Below are positions 44,797 to 53,366 of a DNA stretch of 64,000 nucleotides, piece after piece. Where the stretch lies: NCBI RefSeq assembly GCF_004341885.1, contig NZ_SLVX01000006.1:124001-188000 (forward strand), in the 5' to 3' direction. The DNA is from Shinella granuli (GTDB taxonomy: Bacteria; Pseudomonadota; Alphaproteobacteria; Rhizobiales; Rhizobiaceae). The notes beneath the pieces are model-generated. The model saw nothing but the letters and a program-made list of their open reading frames with translations, did not search any database and was not told where the DNA came from. A program made the translations under genes and the position numbers. Position 1 is the first letter of the stretch. The number at the start of each line of letters is the position of its first letter.

Positions 44797-45192
44797 ATGG
44801 CCGACGATCAAAAGGAAAGTCTGGAAGACCGGCTGAAGCGCCTGGACGCGGAACTCGCGGAACGGCGCAAGGACGACGGGGCGGATAGGGCCGCAGAGGC
44901 ACGGGCATCGGAGAGCCGCAAGGGCTACGCGGTGGCCATGAAGCTCTCGAGCGAGTTCGTCGCTGCCGTCATCGTCGGGGCGCTTCTGGGCTATCTTTTG
45001 GACCATTTTGCGGGTACAGGGCCGTGGGGGATGATCGTTCTCCTGCTCCTCGGCTTCTGCGCCGGCGTTCTGAACGTCATGCGCGCGGCCGGCATGGTGG
45101 CATCGCCCCATCCGGTCGACAGGCTGGCGGGGCGGGAGCCCGGCAAGGCCGGCAGCGGGCGGGACGAGACCAAACCGAAGGACGGCGCCTGA
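44797..45192 (+). CDS. atpI: ATP synthase protein I
   Basis: AtpI is a small membrane protein that helps assemble the c-ring and may aid Mg2+ supply. The 131-residue product starts with a charged helix (SLEDRLKRLDAELAERRKDD), then two membrane segments at about 47-67 and 72-95 (AVIVGALLGYLLDHF, MIVLLLLGFCAGVLNVMRAAG) with the family's GxxLGxxLD pattern, and ends with a polar tail. It leads the Fo operon; atpB starts 61 bases later. Confidence 0.9.
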   Translation: MADDQKESLEDRLKRLDAELAERRKDDGADRAAEARASESRKGYAVAMKLSSEFVAAVIVGALLGYLLDHFAGTGPWGMIVLLLLGFCAGVLNVMRAAGMVASPHPVDRLAGREPGKAGSGRDETKPKDGA

Positions 45193-45253
45193 CGGCGCGG
45201 TCCCATTCATGGGTGACTTCCGCCGCAAGGCGGGCAAGCGAGAGAGATAGACG

Positions 45254-46006
45254 GTGGCAAACGATCCGACCCATCAGTTCCTGGTCAACAAGATTGTTCC
45301 GATCGAAATCGGCGGCATCGATTTCTCGTTCACCAATGCCTCGCTCTTCATGGTCGCCACCGTCGCGGCCGCCGCGGGCTTTCTCTACTTCACGACCGGC
45401 CAGCGCGGCCTCGTTCCGAGCCGCATGCAGTCGGTCTCGGAAATGTCCTACGAGTTCATCGCCTCGATGCTCCGGGAAGGGGCGGGCAGCCATGGGATGA
45501 AGTTCTTCCCGCTGGTCTTCTCGCTCTTCATGTTCGTGCTGACGGCGAACCTGCTCGGCATGGTGCCCTATTTCTTCACGGTCACCAGCCAGATCATCGT
45601 CACCTTCGCTCTGGCCATCCTCGTCATCGGCACCGTGATCGTCTACGGTTTCTACAAGCACGGCTTCGGCTTCCTCAAGCTCTTCGTGCCGTCCGGCGTT
45701 CCCGGCGCGCTTCTGCCGCTGGTCGTCTCGATCGAGGTCATCTCGTTCCTCTCGCGTCCGATCAGCCTCTCGATCCGTCTTTTCGCCAACATGCTGGCGG
45801 GTCACATCACGCTGAAGGTCTTCGCCGGCTTCGTCACCTCGCTGAGCGCCCTCGGCGCTCTCGGTGTCGCCGGTGCGATCCTGCCCCTTCTCATGACCGT
45901 CGCCCTGACCGGTCTCGAATTCCTCGTGTCGTTCCTGCAGGCCTACGTCTTCGCAGTTCTGACATGCATGTACCTCAACGATGCCGTGCATCCGGGTGGT
46001 CACTAA
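45254..46006 (+). CDS. atpB: ATP synthase Fo subunit a
   Basis: Subunit a forms the proton half-channels of the Fo rotor-stator interface. The 250-residue product has five to six membrane segments. The essential Arg lies in the helix [17 protein letters not shown] near residue 175, and [16 protein letters not shown] closes the protein. It starts with GTG at 45254; no ATG lies near the conserved N-terminus ANDPTHQF. It is second in the operon. Confidence 0.97.
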   Translation: MANDPTHQFLVNKIVPIEIGGIDFSFTNASLFMVATVAAAAGFLYFTTGQRGLVPSRMQSVSEMSYEFIASMLREGAGSHGMKFFPLVFSLFMFVLTANLLGMVPYFFTVTSQIIVTFALAILVIGTVIVYGFYKHGFGFLKLFVPSGVPGALLPLVVSIEVISFLSRPISLSIRLFANMLAGHITLKVFAGFVTSLSALGALGVAGAILPLLMTVALTGLEFLVSFLQAYVFAVLTCMYLNDAVHPGGH

Positions 46007-46072
46007 GGAAACAGTCGTCGGCGCCCTCGGGCGTCGCTCATAAGCCGCAACAACCCATTCAAGGAGTTCAAC

Positions 46073-46300
46073 ATGGAAGCGGAAGCAGCAAAGTTCATCG
46101 GCGCAGGTCTTGCCACGTTCGGTCTCGCCGGCACGGCTCTCGGCCTCGGCAACATCTTCGGCAACTACCTGGCCGGCGCTCTGCGCAATCCGTCTGCTGC
46201 TGACAGCCAGTTCGGCCGTCTCGTATTCGGCTTCGCCGTTACGGAAGCTCTGGGCATCTTCTCGCTGCTCATCGCTCTCCTCCTCCTCTTCGCCGTCTGA
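46073..46300 (+). CDS. atpE: ATP synthase Fo subunit c
   Basis: Subunit c forms the proton-driven rotor ring. The 75-residue hairpin has two membrane helices. The polar loop is RNPSAADS near residue 38 and the essential carboxylate is Glu in [11 protein letters not shown] near residue 58. AAGGAG precedes the ATG at good spacing. Codon choice is strongly biased, as expected for a highly expressed gene. Confidence 0.97.
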   Translation: MEAEAAKFIGAGLATFGLAGTALGLGNIFGNYLAGALRNPSAADSQFGRLVFGFAVTEALGIFSLLIALLLLFAV

Positions 46301-46387
46301 TATCGGCCGAGGACTGGACCATGGCCTCCGGGCCGTGGTCCATCGTACGTTCCGTACAAGATCTGAGAGTGCCCCCTGGAGGTGAGC

Positions 46388-47041
46388 ATGTCCGTGACCC
46401 CGGCATCGGCCGAGTCCACCCCTTTCGAAATCGCCCAGGCGGAAACTCCTGCGACGTCGCATGAGACCCCTGCGGATACGCATGCGGCCCAGCCGGCAGG
46501 CGAAGTGCACACCGAAACGGGTGTTGCCCATGGCGACGAGCACGCCACCGGCGTTTTCCCGCCCTTCGATCAGACCACGTTCGCATCGCAGCTCCTGTGG
46601 CTGGCGATCACCTTCGGTCTGTTCTACCTTCTCATGTCGAAGGTCGTCATTCCGCGCATCGGCGGCATCCTCGAGACGCGCCATGACCGCATCGCACAGG
46701 ACCTCGACGAGGCCTCCCGCCTGAAGGCGGAAGCCGACGCCGCGATTGCGTCCTACGAGCAGGACCTTGCCAGCGCCCGCGCCAAGGGCAATGCCATCGC
46801 CTCGACCGCCCGCGACGAAGCCAAGGCCAAGGCCGACGCCGAGCGCGCCAAGATCGAAGCCTCGCTGCAGGACAAGATCGCCGGTGCCGAGGCCCGCATC
46901 GCCGAGATCAAGGCCAAGGCCCTTGCCGATGTCGGCGCGATCGCCGAGGAAACCACGGCAGCCCTCGTCGAGCAGCTCATCGGCGCCAAGGCTACCAAGG
47001 CCGAGATCGCTTCCGCCGTGAAGACGGCCGCAGGCGAATAA
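46388..47041 (+). CDS. atpG: ATP synthase Fo subunit b' (AtpF'/AtpG)
   Basis: The b' subunit pairs with b in the peripheral stalk, a feature of alphaproteobacteria and photosynthetic bacteria. The 217-residue product has an unusual ~55-residue Ala/Thr/His/Glu-rich N-terminal extension, then one membrane helix ([21 protein letters not shown] near residue 73) and a long charged coiled coil. GGAGG five bases before ATG 46388 decides the start; a GTG six bases earlier overlaps this ribosome-binding site. Confidence 0.93.
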   Translation: MSVTPASAESTPFEIAQAETPATSHETPADTHAAQPAGEVHTETGVAHGDEHATGVFPPFDQTTFASQLLWLAITFGLFYLLMSKVVIPRIGGILETRHDRIAQDLDEASRLKAEADAAIASYEQDLASARAKGNAIASTARDEAKAKADAERAKIEASLQDKIAGAEARIAEIKAKALADVGAIAEETTAALVEQLIGAKATKAEIASAVKTAAGE

Positions 47042-47051
47042 GGAGGACACC

Positions 47052-47537
47052 ATGGCATTCGACGCAACTTTCTATGCCTTTGTCGGCCTTCTCCTGTTCC
47101 TTGCCCTCATCGCCTACCTCAAGGTTCCCGGCATGATGGCAAAGGGTCTCGACGCCCGCGCGGAGAAGATCCAGAACGAGCTGGCGGAAGCCAAGCGCCT
47201 TCGCGAGGAGGCCCAGCACCTGCTCGCCGAATACCAGCGCAAGCGCAAGGATGCCGAGGCGGAAGCCGCCAGCATCGTCGCCGCCGCTGAACGCGAGGCG
47301 AGCGCCCTGACGGCCGAAGCCAAGCAGAAGACCGAGGAATACGTCACCCGCCGCACGGCGCTCTCCGAGCAGAAGATCCGCCAGGCCGAGGCCGACGCGA
47401 TCAACGCCGTGCGCGCCGCCGCCGTCGACCTCGCCGTCGCCGCCGCCGAGAAGGTCATCGCCGCCAAGGCCGATGCCGCCACCGGCAAGGCACTGTTCGA
47501 CAACGCCATCAGCGAAGTGAAGGCCCGCCTCAACTGA
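47052..47537 (+). CDS. atpF: ATP synthase Fo subunit b
   Basis: This is the second stalk subunit, 161 residues: an N-terminal membrane helix (FYAFVGLLLFLALIAYLKVPG) and a long charged coiled coil (residues ~35-155; RAEKIQNELAEAKRLREEAQ). It starts ten bases after the b' stop with AGGAGG upstream. It ends the operon, and a strong terminator follows 21 bases later. The F1 genes are not in this window, as is usual for alphaproteobacteria, where Fo and F1 are encoded separately. Confidence 0.95.
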   Translation: MAFDATFYAFVGLLLFLALIAYLKVPGMMAKGLDARAEKIQNELAEAKRLREEAQHLLAEYQRKRKDAEAEAASIVAAAEREASALTAEAKQKTEEYVTRRTALSEQKIRQAEADAINAVRAAAVDLAVAAAEKVIAAKADAATGKALFDNAISEVKARLN

Positions 47538-47558
47538 GGCTGCCCGCACGATCATCTG

Positions 47559-47587
47559 AAAAAGGCCGGAGCGATCCGGCCTTTTTT
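47559..47587. terminator. Rho-independent terminator after the Fo operon
   Basis: AAAAAGGCCGGA and TCCGGCCTTTTT form a 12-base-pair stem with a GCGA loop, ending in six T. With A run on the other side it can also stop clpP transcription from the opposite strand. Confidence 0.93.
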
Positions 47588-47615
47588 CGTTGTGTCCATG
47601 CCGTGACGACGTGTG

Positions 47616-48239
47616 TCATGTGCCGGCCCGATGCGCCTCGCCGATCTCGCGCTCGGTGAGAATGCGGTCGATCAGGCCCCATTCCAGCGCTTCCTCGGCC
47701 GTCATGAAGCGGTCACGATCCATGGCCTGCTCGAACTCCTCGTAGCTGCGCCCGCAATGGCGGGCATAGAGCCGCGTCATGCGCTGCTTGGTCTTCAGGA
47801 TCTCCTCGGCGTGGATGAGCATGTCCGAGGCCTGGCCCTGGAAGCCGCCGGAGGGCTGGTGGACGAGGATGCTGGCATTGGGCAGGGCGGCCCGCATGCC
47901 GGGCGCCCCGGCCATCAGCAGGAACGAGCCCATCGAGCGGGCCGTGCCCATGCAGAGCGTGTGAACGGGCGCGCGGATGTAGCGCATCGTGTCGTACATG
48001 GCAAAGCCGCTGGTGACCATGCCGCCGGGCGAGTTGATGTAGAGCTGGATCGGTTTCTGCGGGCTCTCGGCCTCCAGGAACAGCAACTGCGCGCAGACGA
48101 GGGCGCTTACGGCGTCGTTCACCTCGCCGTTGAGGAAGATGATCCTCTCGCGCAGCAGGCGGGAATAGATGTCGAAGGAGCGTTCGCCCCGGCTGGATTG
48201 CTCGACGACCATAGGGACGAGTTGCATCGTTTCGCGCAT
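47616..48239 (-). CDS. clpP: ClpP-family protease subunit (divergent paralogue)
   Basis: ClpP is the serine peptidase of Clp proteolysis. The 207-residue product has [17 protein letters not shown], the catalytic Ser in [14 protein letters not shown] (near residue 102), His in ILVHQPSGG and Asp in MDRDRFM, so the triad is complete. The Ser loop reads GTARSMG where the main ClpP has GQAASMG. The gene is alone, without clpX or tig, so it is one of the extra ClpP copies usual in rhizobia. AGGAG eight bases before the ATG supports the start. Confidence 0.93.
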   Translation of the reverse strand: MRETMQLVPMVVEQSSRGERSFDIYSRLLRERIIFLNGEVNDAVSALVCAQLLFLEAESPQKPIQLYINSPGGMVTSGFAMYDTMRYIRAPVHTLCMGTARSMGSFLLMAGAPGMRAALPNASILVHQPSGGFQGQASDMLIHAEEILKTKQRMTRLYARHCGRSYEEFEQAMDRDRFMTAEEALEWGLIDRILTEREIGEAHRAGT

Positions 48240-48286
48240 GGGCGAACTCCTGTCTTCCGGATTGTTTGCGGGAGGGGTGGGTTAGG

Positions 48287-48640
48287 TCAGGCGGCGCGCA
48301 TCAGCGTGCGCCCGTTGCCATTGTCGTTGATGGGCCGTGGCACGACGCGCGCATCCGCAAGGCCGTGGACGATCCGGAGCGTGGTGCCGCCCTGCCCGTT
48401 GGGACGGAGCTGAAACGCGACGAGGCTTTCGAGATGGGGCGGCTCATCGTCCCGCAGCCTGTAGCGGATTTCCTTGCCCGGCGTCGTCAGGACCGGCTCG
48501 GCGTCGGCGAGCGCGCCGCCCGGCAGCCATCTTTCGCGAAAGGCGGGAATGCTGATCGCCCGCCAGACCTTTTCGGTCGGTGCGTCGAGCTCGTATTCCA
48601 GCACGAGATCCGTCGCCTGCTCGGCCTGCCTGTCGCTCAT
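48287..48640 (-). CDS. SRPBCC (AHSA1-like) domain protein
   Basis: The 117-residue protein has the SRPBCC/START-like lipid-pocket fold pattern: VLEYELDAPTEKVWRAISIPAFRERWLPGG at the N-terminus, with alternating strands after it. Such proteins bind hydrophobic ligands or act with Hsp90 (AHSA1). Its ATG overlaps the stop of the ArsR gene as ATGA, so the two are translationally coupled. ArsR-SRPBCC pairs are common in bacteria; the ligand sensed is not known. Confidence 0.85.
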   Translation of the reverse strand: MSDRQAEQATDLVLEYELDAPTEKVWRAISIPAFRERWLPGGALADAEPVLTTPGKEIRYRLRDDEPPHLESLVAFQLRPNGQGGTTLRIVHGLADARVVPRPINDNGNGRTLMRAA

Positions 48641-48951
48641 TGGTCCATGTCCTTCAGCAAATCCTTCAGGGCGTCGATCCGTGCCGGCCAATAGGCCCGA
48701 TATTTCGCGAGCCATCCGGCAATGCGCGCGAGCCCGTCCGGGTCGACCTCGTAATTGATGAACCGTCCCTGCCGCTCCTCGCGCACCAGCCGCGCCTGGC
48801 GCAACACCGCCAGATGCTGGGACATGGCGGGCTGGCTGATCTCCATGCCCTCGCGCAGCGCGCTGGCATTCATCGCGCCGTCCGCCAGCTTCTCGAAGAT
48901 CGCGCGGCGCGTGGGATCGGCAAGCGCCTTGAATATCTCGTTCTCGATCAT
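48637..48951 (-). CDS. ArsR-family transcriptional regulator
   Basis: The 104-residue winged helix-turn-helix protein has KALADPTRRAIFEKLADGAMN, the recognition helix SQPAMSQHLAVLRQARLV and the wing RQGRFINYEVDPDGL. It lacks Cys residues of the metal-binding ELCVCDL type, so it is probably not an arsenic or metal sensor. ATG 48951 is chosen because a perfect palindrome (48959-48978) lies just upstream and would be inside the gene if the GTG at 48972 were used. It is expected to repress its own operon with the SRPBCC gene. Confidence 0.9.
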   Translation of the reverse strand: MIENEIFKALADPTRRAIFEKLADGAMNASALREGMEISQPAMSQHLAVLRQARLVREERQGRFINYEVDPDGLARIAGWLAKYRAYWPARIDALKDLLKDMDQ

Positions 48952-48958
48952 GAGAATG

Positions 48959-48978
48959 AGATAAGCATACACTTATCT
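48959..48978. promoter_or_regulatory. ArsR operator palindrome
   Basis: AGATAAG, six bases, CTTATCT is a perfect seven-base inverted repeat ending eight bases before the ArsR ATG. Position and form fit an autoregulatory ArsR operator. Confidence 0.65.
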
Positions 48979-49029
48979 GATTTGCAAGGACCCGGTCGCG
49001 CAGCCAGGAGGAAGCCCGTCCCGCCGGGC

Positions 49030-49680
49030 TCAGTCCTGCCGGAGCGGGCGGAAGCTCATGCGGTGCAGCCGGCAGGGGCCGATATCCGTGATGGCCCTGC
49101 GGTGCACTTCGGTGGCGTAGCCGGCATGGATGGCGAAGCCGTAGCCGGGATAGGTGTCCTCGGCGCGGGCCATCATGCGGTCGCGCATCACCTTGGCGAC
49201 GATGGAGGCGGCGGCGATGGAGAGCGAGCGGGCATCGCCCTTGACGACGGCGCGGCCCTCGCAGGCAAGGCCGGGCGGCACGTCGCGGCCATCGGCCAGC
49301 ACGAGCTTCGGCGCGACCTCCAGGCCCGCGACGGCGCGGCGCATGGCGTCGAGGCTCGCCTTGCGGATGTCGATGGCATCGATGCGGCGCGACGAGCTGG
49401 AGGCGACGGAGACGAAGGCCGACTGCAGGATCAGGGTGAACAGCGCCTCGCGCCTGGCGGCATTGAGCTGCTTGGAATCGTTGAGGCCGCCGGGGATGTT
49501 GTCCGGGTCGAGCACCACGGCGGCGGCGACGACGGGACCTGCCAGGGGGCCGCGGCCGGCCTCGTCTGTGCCGGCCACCGGCCAGATGCCGCGTTTCAGG
49601 GCAGCGGTTTCCATCTGGAAATCCGGCCCTTCGGGCAGGTCGAAAAGAAGGCGGGAATCGGAGGATGCGGTACGGGACAT
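49030..49680 (-). CDS. rnhB: Ribonuclease HII
   Basis: RNase HII cuts RNA in RNA/DNA hybrids and removes single ribonucleotides. The 216-residue product has [19 protein letters not shown] near residue 37 (Asp and Glu of the active site), LADGRDVP near residue 130 and [18 protein letters not shown] near residue 150 with the further acidic ligand. The start is placed at ATG 49680, which begins [14 protein letters not shown]; the frame is open 12 codons further. Confidence 0.94.
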   Translation of the reverse strand: MSRTASSDSRLLFDLPEGPDFQMETAALKRGIWPVAGTDEAGRGPLAGPVVAAAVVLDPDNIPGGLNDSKQLNAARREALFTLILQSAFVSVASSSSRRIDAIDIRKASLDAMRRAVAGLEVAPKLVLADGRDVPPGLACEGRAVVKGDARSLSIAAASIVAKVMRDRMMARAEDTYPGYGFAIHAGYATEVHRRAITDIGPCRLHRMSFRPLRQD

Positions 49681-49946
49681 GCGGCGAACCTCGCACATCC
49701 ATCCGATTCCCTGCAAGCCCTCCGGCAGGAGGCGGACGCCGGAGGAGCGCCGGTGTGCCCCGGGGAAAGGCAGACCGGAAGAAGAGGCCGGGCGCGGGCG
49801 CCCGGCGGGGTTTCGTTTTCGCAGCTCTCCTTTTCAGGCCGAACCGGATGGGCTGGGTTTCCCGGCGCCGTCAGTCCTTTCGGGAAAGCCGGGCCTGCTT
49901 TCCCCTGACGAATGCCGGCGGGGTAAGGAGCAAGGCCCCTTGCGCC

Positions 49947-51104
49947 TCACAGCAGCGAGAGCTGCACGCCGCTGCCCGAGGGCGGCACGAACTGGTCGCA
50001 GGCAAGGCTGCGGCGGGTGCGGGTCAGCTCCAGCCGCTTGGCCGTCATCTCGAAGCGGCGGGCGATCTGCCAGGCATAGGGACCGGCGCCCTTCATGCGC
50101 TTGCCGAACTCGGCGTCGTAATCCTTGCCGCCGCGCATGGAGCGCACCAGCGACATGACATGGCGGTAGCGGTCCGGGTAGTGGCGCAGCAGCCAGTCGC
50201 GGAAGAGGGGGCTCACCTCCAGCGGCAGGCGGAGCAGCACATAGCTCGCCTCCAGCGCGCCGGCGGCCTTGCCCGAATCGAGCACGCGCTCGATCTCGTG
50301 GTCGTTGAGGCCGGGAATGATCGGCGCCATCATGATGGCGACGGGAATGCCGGCCTGCGAGAGCGTGCGGATGGCCTCCAGCCGGCGCGGCGGGGTGGCG
50401 GCGCGCGGCTCCATGGTGCGGGCGAGCTTGCGGTCGAGCGTGGTGACGGAAAGCCCCACCCAGGCGAGGCCCCGCGCCGCCATGCGCGCGAGGATGTCGA
50501 TGTCGCGCAGCACGAGCGCCGACTTGGTGACGATCGAGACCGGATGGTTGGCCGCGTCCAGCACCTCGAGGATCTGCCGCATGATGCGCCATTCCTTCTC
50601 GATCGGCTGATACGGATCGGTGTTGGTGCCGATCGCGATGGCGCGCGGCTTGTAGCCGGGCTTGGAAAGCTCGCGTTCCAGCAGCTTCGGCGCGTCCGGC
50701 TTGGCAAACAGCCGTGCCTCGAAATCGAGGCCGGCCGACAGGCCCATGAAGGCATGGGTCGGCCGGGCGAAGCAGTAGATGCAGCCGTGCTCGCAGCCGC
50801 GATAGGGATTGATCGAGCGGTCGAAGGGAATGTCGGGCGATTCGTTGCGCGTGATGATGGTGCGCGGCTTTTCCACCTGCACCTCGGTGCGGAAGGGCGG
50901 CAGTTCCTCCAGCGTCTGCCAGCCGTCGTCGACCGTCTCGCGCGTCACCGGCTCGAAGCGGCCGGTGAAGTTGAGGCCCGCGCCCCGGCCGCGCCGGCGC
51001 TCGCTGTCGACGCGCATGCCCGTCTCGGCCATCAGCGCTTCGGCAATGTCTTTCGCATGGCCGGGCGCAAGCGCGCCCTGCCTCAGGCTGGCCAGATCGT
51101 TCAT
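49947..51104 (-). CDS. PA0069-type radical SAM protein (SPL-like)
   Basis: The 385-residue radical S-adenosylmethionine protein has the cluster motif CEHGCIYCFARP (CxxxCxxC) near residue 105 and the N-terminal GRGAGLNFTGRFEP, typical of the PA0069 family related to spore photoproduct lyase. Further signatures are AIGTNTDPYQPIEK and SIVTKSALVLRDID. The true substrate of this family is unknown. GGAG six bases before ATG 51104 supports the start; the frame is open upstream. It has no functional partner next to it. Confidence 0.88.
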   Translation of the reverse strand: MNDLASLRQGALAPGHAKDIAEALMAETGMRVDSERRRGRGAGLNFTGRFEPVTRETVDDGWQTLEELPPFRTEVQVEKPRTIITRNESPDIPFDRSINPYRGCEHGCIYCFARPTHAFMGLSAGLDFEARLFAKPDAPKLLERELSKPGYKPRAIAIGTNTDPYQPIEKEWRIMRQILEVLDAANHPVSIVTKSALVLRDIDILARMAARGLAWVGLSVTTLDRKLARTMEPRAATPPRRLEAIRTLSQAGIPVAIMMAPIIPGLNDHEIERVLDSGKAAGALEASYVLLRLPLEVSPLFRDWLLRHYPDRYRHVMSLVRSMRGGKDYDAEFGKRMKGAGPYAWQIARRFEMTAKRLELTRTRRSLACDQFVPPSGSGVQLSLL

Positions 51105-51275
51105 GAGTGTCTCCGCCGGGGGCAGGCCCCGATTCAATGATTATATTCCTATCGCGCAAATGAGAACAATGCAAGAACAAATTTCGGGGCGCCGCTAACC
51201 ATGCCGCCTAACCATGCGGGAAACTTCGCGGGTTCCCGCGGTGGCAATCGATGCTGCAATGCGGTATGGGAGGAC

Positions 51276-51806
51276 ATGCTGACCATCATCATGGAATGCC
51301 GGGACAATGAGGCCGAGCTTGCGCAGACATTGTCGGCGCTGGTTTCCGGCGCCGTCGAGGGCGTCGTGCGCGACGTGATCGTGCTCGACCACGGCTCGCG
51401 CGACGGCTCCTCCAAGGTGGCGGATGCCGCCGGCTGCCGCTTCCTGACGAGCTGGGACATGAAGGACGTGGTGCGTTCGGCCCGCGGCGACTGGCTGCTG
51501 CTGCTGGAGCCGGGCGCCCGGCCGCTGTCGGGCTGGGTGGATGCGGTCGTCGACCATGTGTCGGTCAACCGCAATCCCGCGCAGTTCCTCGGCTCGCGCA
51601 GCCATCGCCGGCCGTTCCTCCAGCGCCTTGCGCGCCGCCGCGCGCCGCTGGAACAGGGCTACCTCGTCAGCAAGCGCCAGGCCTCGGCCGCGGTGCGCAC
51701 CGGCATGGCGCTCGCCGACATCGCCACGGGCGCCGGCGTGCGCCGGCTGGCCGTGGAGCTGGTTCCCGCCTGGGCCGTGAAGGCCATGCGGGCGGGGATC
51801 GATTGA
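51276..51806 (+). CDS. Short GT2-like glycosyltransferase domain protein
   Basis: The 176-residue protein begins MLTIIMECRDNEAELAQTLSALVSGAVEGVVRDVIVLDHGSRDGSS, which matches the nucleotide-sugar-binding start of family 2 glycosyltransferases (DNGSxDGT is DHGSRDGS here). LLLLEPGARPLSGWV follows near residue 80 where a DxD motif would normally lie, and no clear DxD is present. At 176 residues it is shorter than usual (about 250+), so catalytic activity is uncertain. GGGAGGAC directly precedes the ATG. Confidence 0.75.
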   Translation: MLTIIMECRDNEAELAQTLSALVSGAVEGVVRDVIVLDHGSRDGSSKVADAAGCRFLTSWDMKDVVRSARGDWLLLLEPGARPLSGWVDAVVDHVSVNRNPAQFLGSRSHRRPFLQRLARRRAPLEQGYLVSKRQASAAVRTGMALADIATGAGVRRLAVELVPAWAVKAMRAGID

Positions 51807-51913
51807 GCCAGGGCAGGAAATTCATCGCGGAACAGGCCGGTGCGCCGGGCAGCGCGATTGCGAAATCGGCGCCGGCATCGATATAACGCCACGCCCCCCC
51901 GGAGGGGAGCGGG

Positions 51914-52462
51914 TCAGCCGGCCGTGCGCTTCAGGTGCTCGTCGAGCCGCGGCATGATTTCCACGAAGTTGCAGGGCATGTGGCGATAGTCGAGCTGCGC
52001 CTTCAGGATGCCGTCCCACGCGTCCTTGCAGGCGCCGGGCGACCCCGGCAGCGCGAAGATGAAGGTGGCGTTGAGAACGCCGCCGGTCGCGCGCGACTGG
52101 ATCGTCGAAGTGCCGATCTTGTCGTAGGAGATGCGGTGGAAGACCTCGGAAAAGCCGTCCATGCGCTTTTCGAACAGCGGCTCCAGCGCCTCCGGCGTCA
52201 CGTCGCGGCCGGTAAAGCCCGTGCCGCCCGTGGTGATGACCACGTCCACCGCATCGTCGCGCGTCCAGGCTTCCACCTTGGTGCGGATCGCGGCCACGTC
52301 GTCCGTCACGATGGCGCGGTCGGCAAGGCGGTGTCCGGCCTCCCTGATGCGCGCGACCAGCGTATCGCCGGACCGGTCGGTGTCGAGGGTGCGCGTGTCG
52401 GAGACGGTGAGCACGGCGATGCCGACCGGGATGAAGGGCCTCGTCTCGTCAATATGCGCCAT
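51914..52462 (-). CDS. moaB: Molybdenum cofactor biosynthesis protein MoaB
   Basis: MoaB adenylates molybdopterin or scaffolds this step. The 182-residue product has PVGIAVLTVSDTR near residue 12, the signature TTGGTGFTGRDVTPEAL near residue 78 and FALPGSPGACKDAWD near residue 136. GGGAG precedes the ATG. It overlaps the ispE end by 14 bases in another frame, so the two genes are coupled although their pathways differ. Confidence 0.93.
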   Translation of the reverse strand: MAHIDETRPFIPVGIAVLTVSDTRTLDTDRSGDTLVARIREAGHRLADRAIVTDDVAAIRTKVEAWTRDDAVDVVITTGGTGFTGRDVTPEALEPLFEKRMDGFSEVFHRISYDKIGTSTIQSRATGGVLNATFIFALPGSPGACKDAWDGILKAQLDYRHMPCNFVEIMPRLDEHLKRTAG

Positions 52463-53360
52463 CGTCGGCTCCCTTGCCTTGCGCTTCCAGCGTGCTCGTG
52501 GCGGTGAAAAACCAGTGCGGGTGCCGGCGCGAGAGCGCCGCCGCCGCGGTCTCGGCAGCCGCGTCCGTATCGTATAGCGCAAAGCAGGTCGCGCCGGAAC
52601 CGGACATGCGCACCAGGCCGGCGCCGGTGGCCGCAAGGCTTTCGGAGATCGCGGCGATCTCGGGGCAGAGCCGGCGGGCAGGGGGCTCCAGGTCGTTGCG
52701 CAGGCGCGCAAGCGCTTCCGCCCAGCCGGCAGCGCCCGCAAGGGCGAGCGGCGGGTTGCGCCGGGAGGCAAGCGCCTGGAAGACGGCCGGCGTCGAAATG
52801 CCGACGAGCGGATTGGCCAGCACGATGGGAAGGGCCGGCAGGGCGACGGGGGTGATCGCCTCGCCGACGCCGCGCGCGCGCAGCGGGCGGCTGGCAAGGC
52901 ACATCGGCACGTCGGCGCCGAGGCCGAGGGCAAGCGCATCCAGGCCGTCGGCGGGCAGCTCCGCTTTCCACAGCGAGATGAGGCCGCGCAGCGTCGCGGC
53001 GGCATCCGCCGAGCCGCCGCCGATGCCGGAGGCGATGGGCAGGTTCTTTTCGAGATGGATGTGCACGGGCGGGGCCGCCTGCCCGGTCGGGGCGAGCGCC
53101 GCGCGCAGCCGGTCGCGCGCGCGGGTGACGAGGTTGTCGGCCTCGGCCGAAAGCGCCCCGCAGAAGCGGCCGGACAGGGTGAAGCGGTCCTCGGCCGCCG
53201 GCGCAAGGCCGATGCGGTCGCCGAAGGCGGTGAAGGTCACGAGGCTGTCGAGGAGGTGATAGCCATCCTCGCGCCGGCCGGTGACGGCGAGCGCGAGGTT
53301 GATCTTGGCCGGGGCCGGCTCGACGACCACGAACCCCGACAGGGCGTCGGCGTCAGCCAT
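52449..53360 (-). CDS. ispE: 4-diphosphocytidyl-2-C-methyl-D-erythritol kinase
   Basis: IspE phosphorylates CDP-methylerythritol in the non-mevalonate isoprenoid pathway. The 303-residue GHMP kinase has PAKINLALAVTGRREDGYH near residue 17, the ATP loop IASGIGGGSADAAATL near residue 110 and the C-terminal RMSGSGATCFALY near residue 255. Its ATG lies six bases after the upstream TPR gene stop. The polyprenyl synthase gene, also in isoprenoid metabolism, is just beyond the TPR gene. Confidence 0.95.
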   Translation of the reverse strand: MADADALSGFVVVEPAPAKINLALAVTGRREDGYHLLDSLVTFTAFGDRIGLAPAAEDRFTLSGRFCGALSAEADNLVTRARDRLRAALAPTGQAAPPVHIHLEKNLPIASGIGGGSADAAATLRGLISLWKAELPADGLDALALGLGADVPMCLASRPLRARGVGEAITPVALPALPIVLANPLVGISTPAVFQALASRRNPPLALAGAAGWAEALARLRNDLEPPARRLCPEIAAISESLAATGAGLVRMSGSGATCFALYDTDAAAETAAAALSRRHPHWFFTATSTLEAQGKGADDGAY

Positions 53361-53366
53361 GCGGCG

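Noticed and set aside
48637..48972. ArsR start at GTG 48972
   Set aside because: It would place a perfect operator palindrome inside the gene and has no ribosome-binding site; ATG 48951 fits the family N-terminus.
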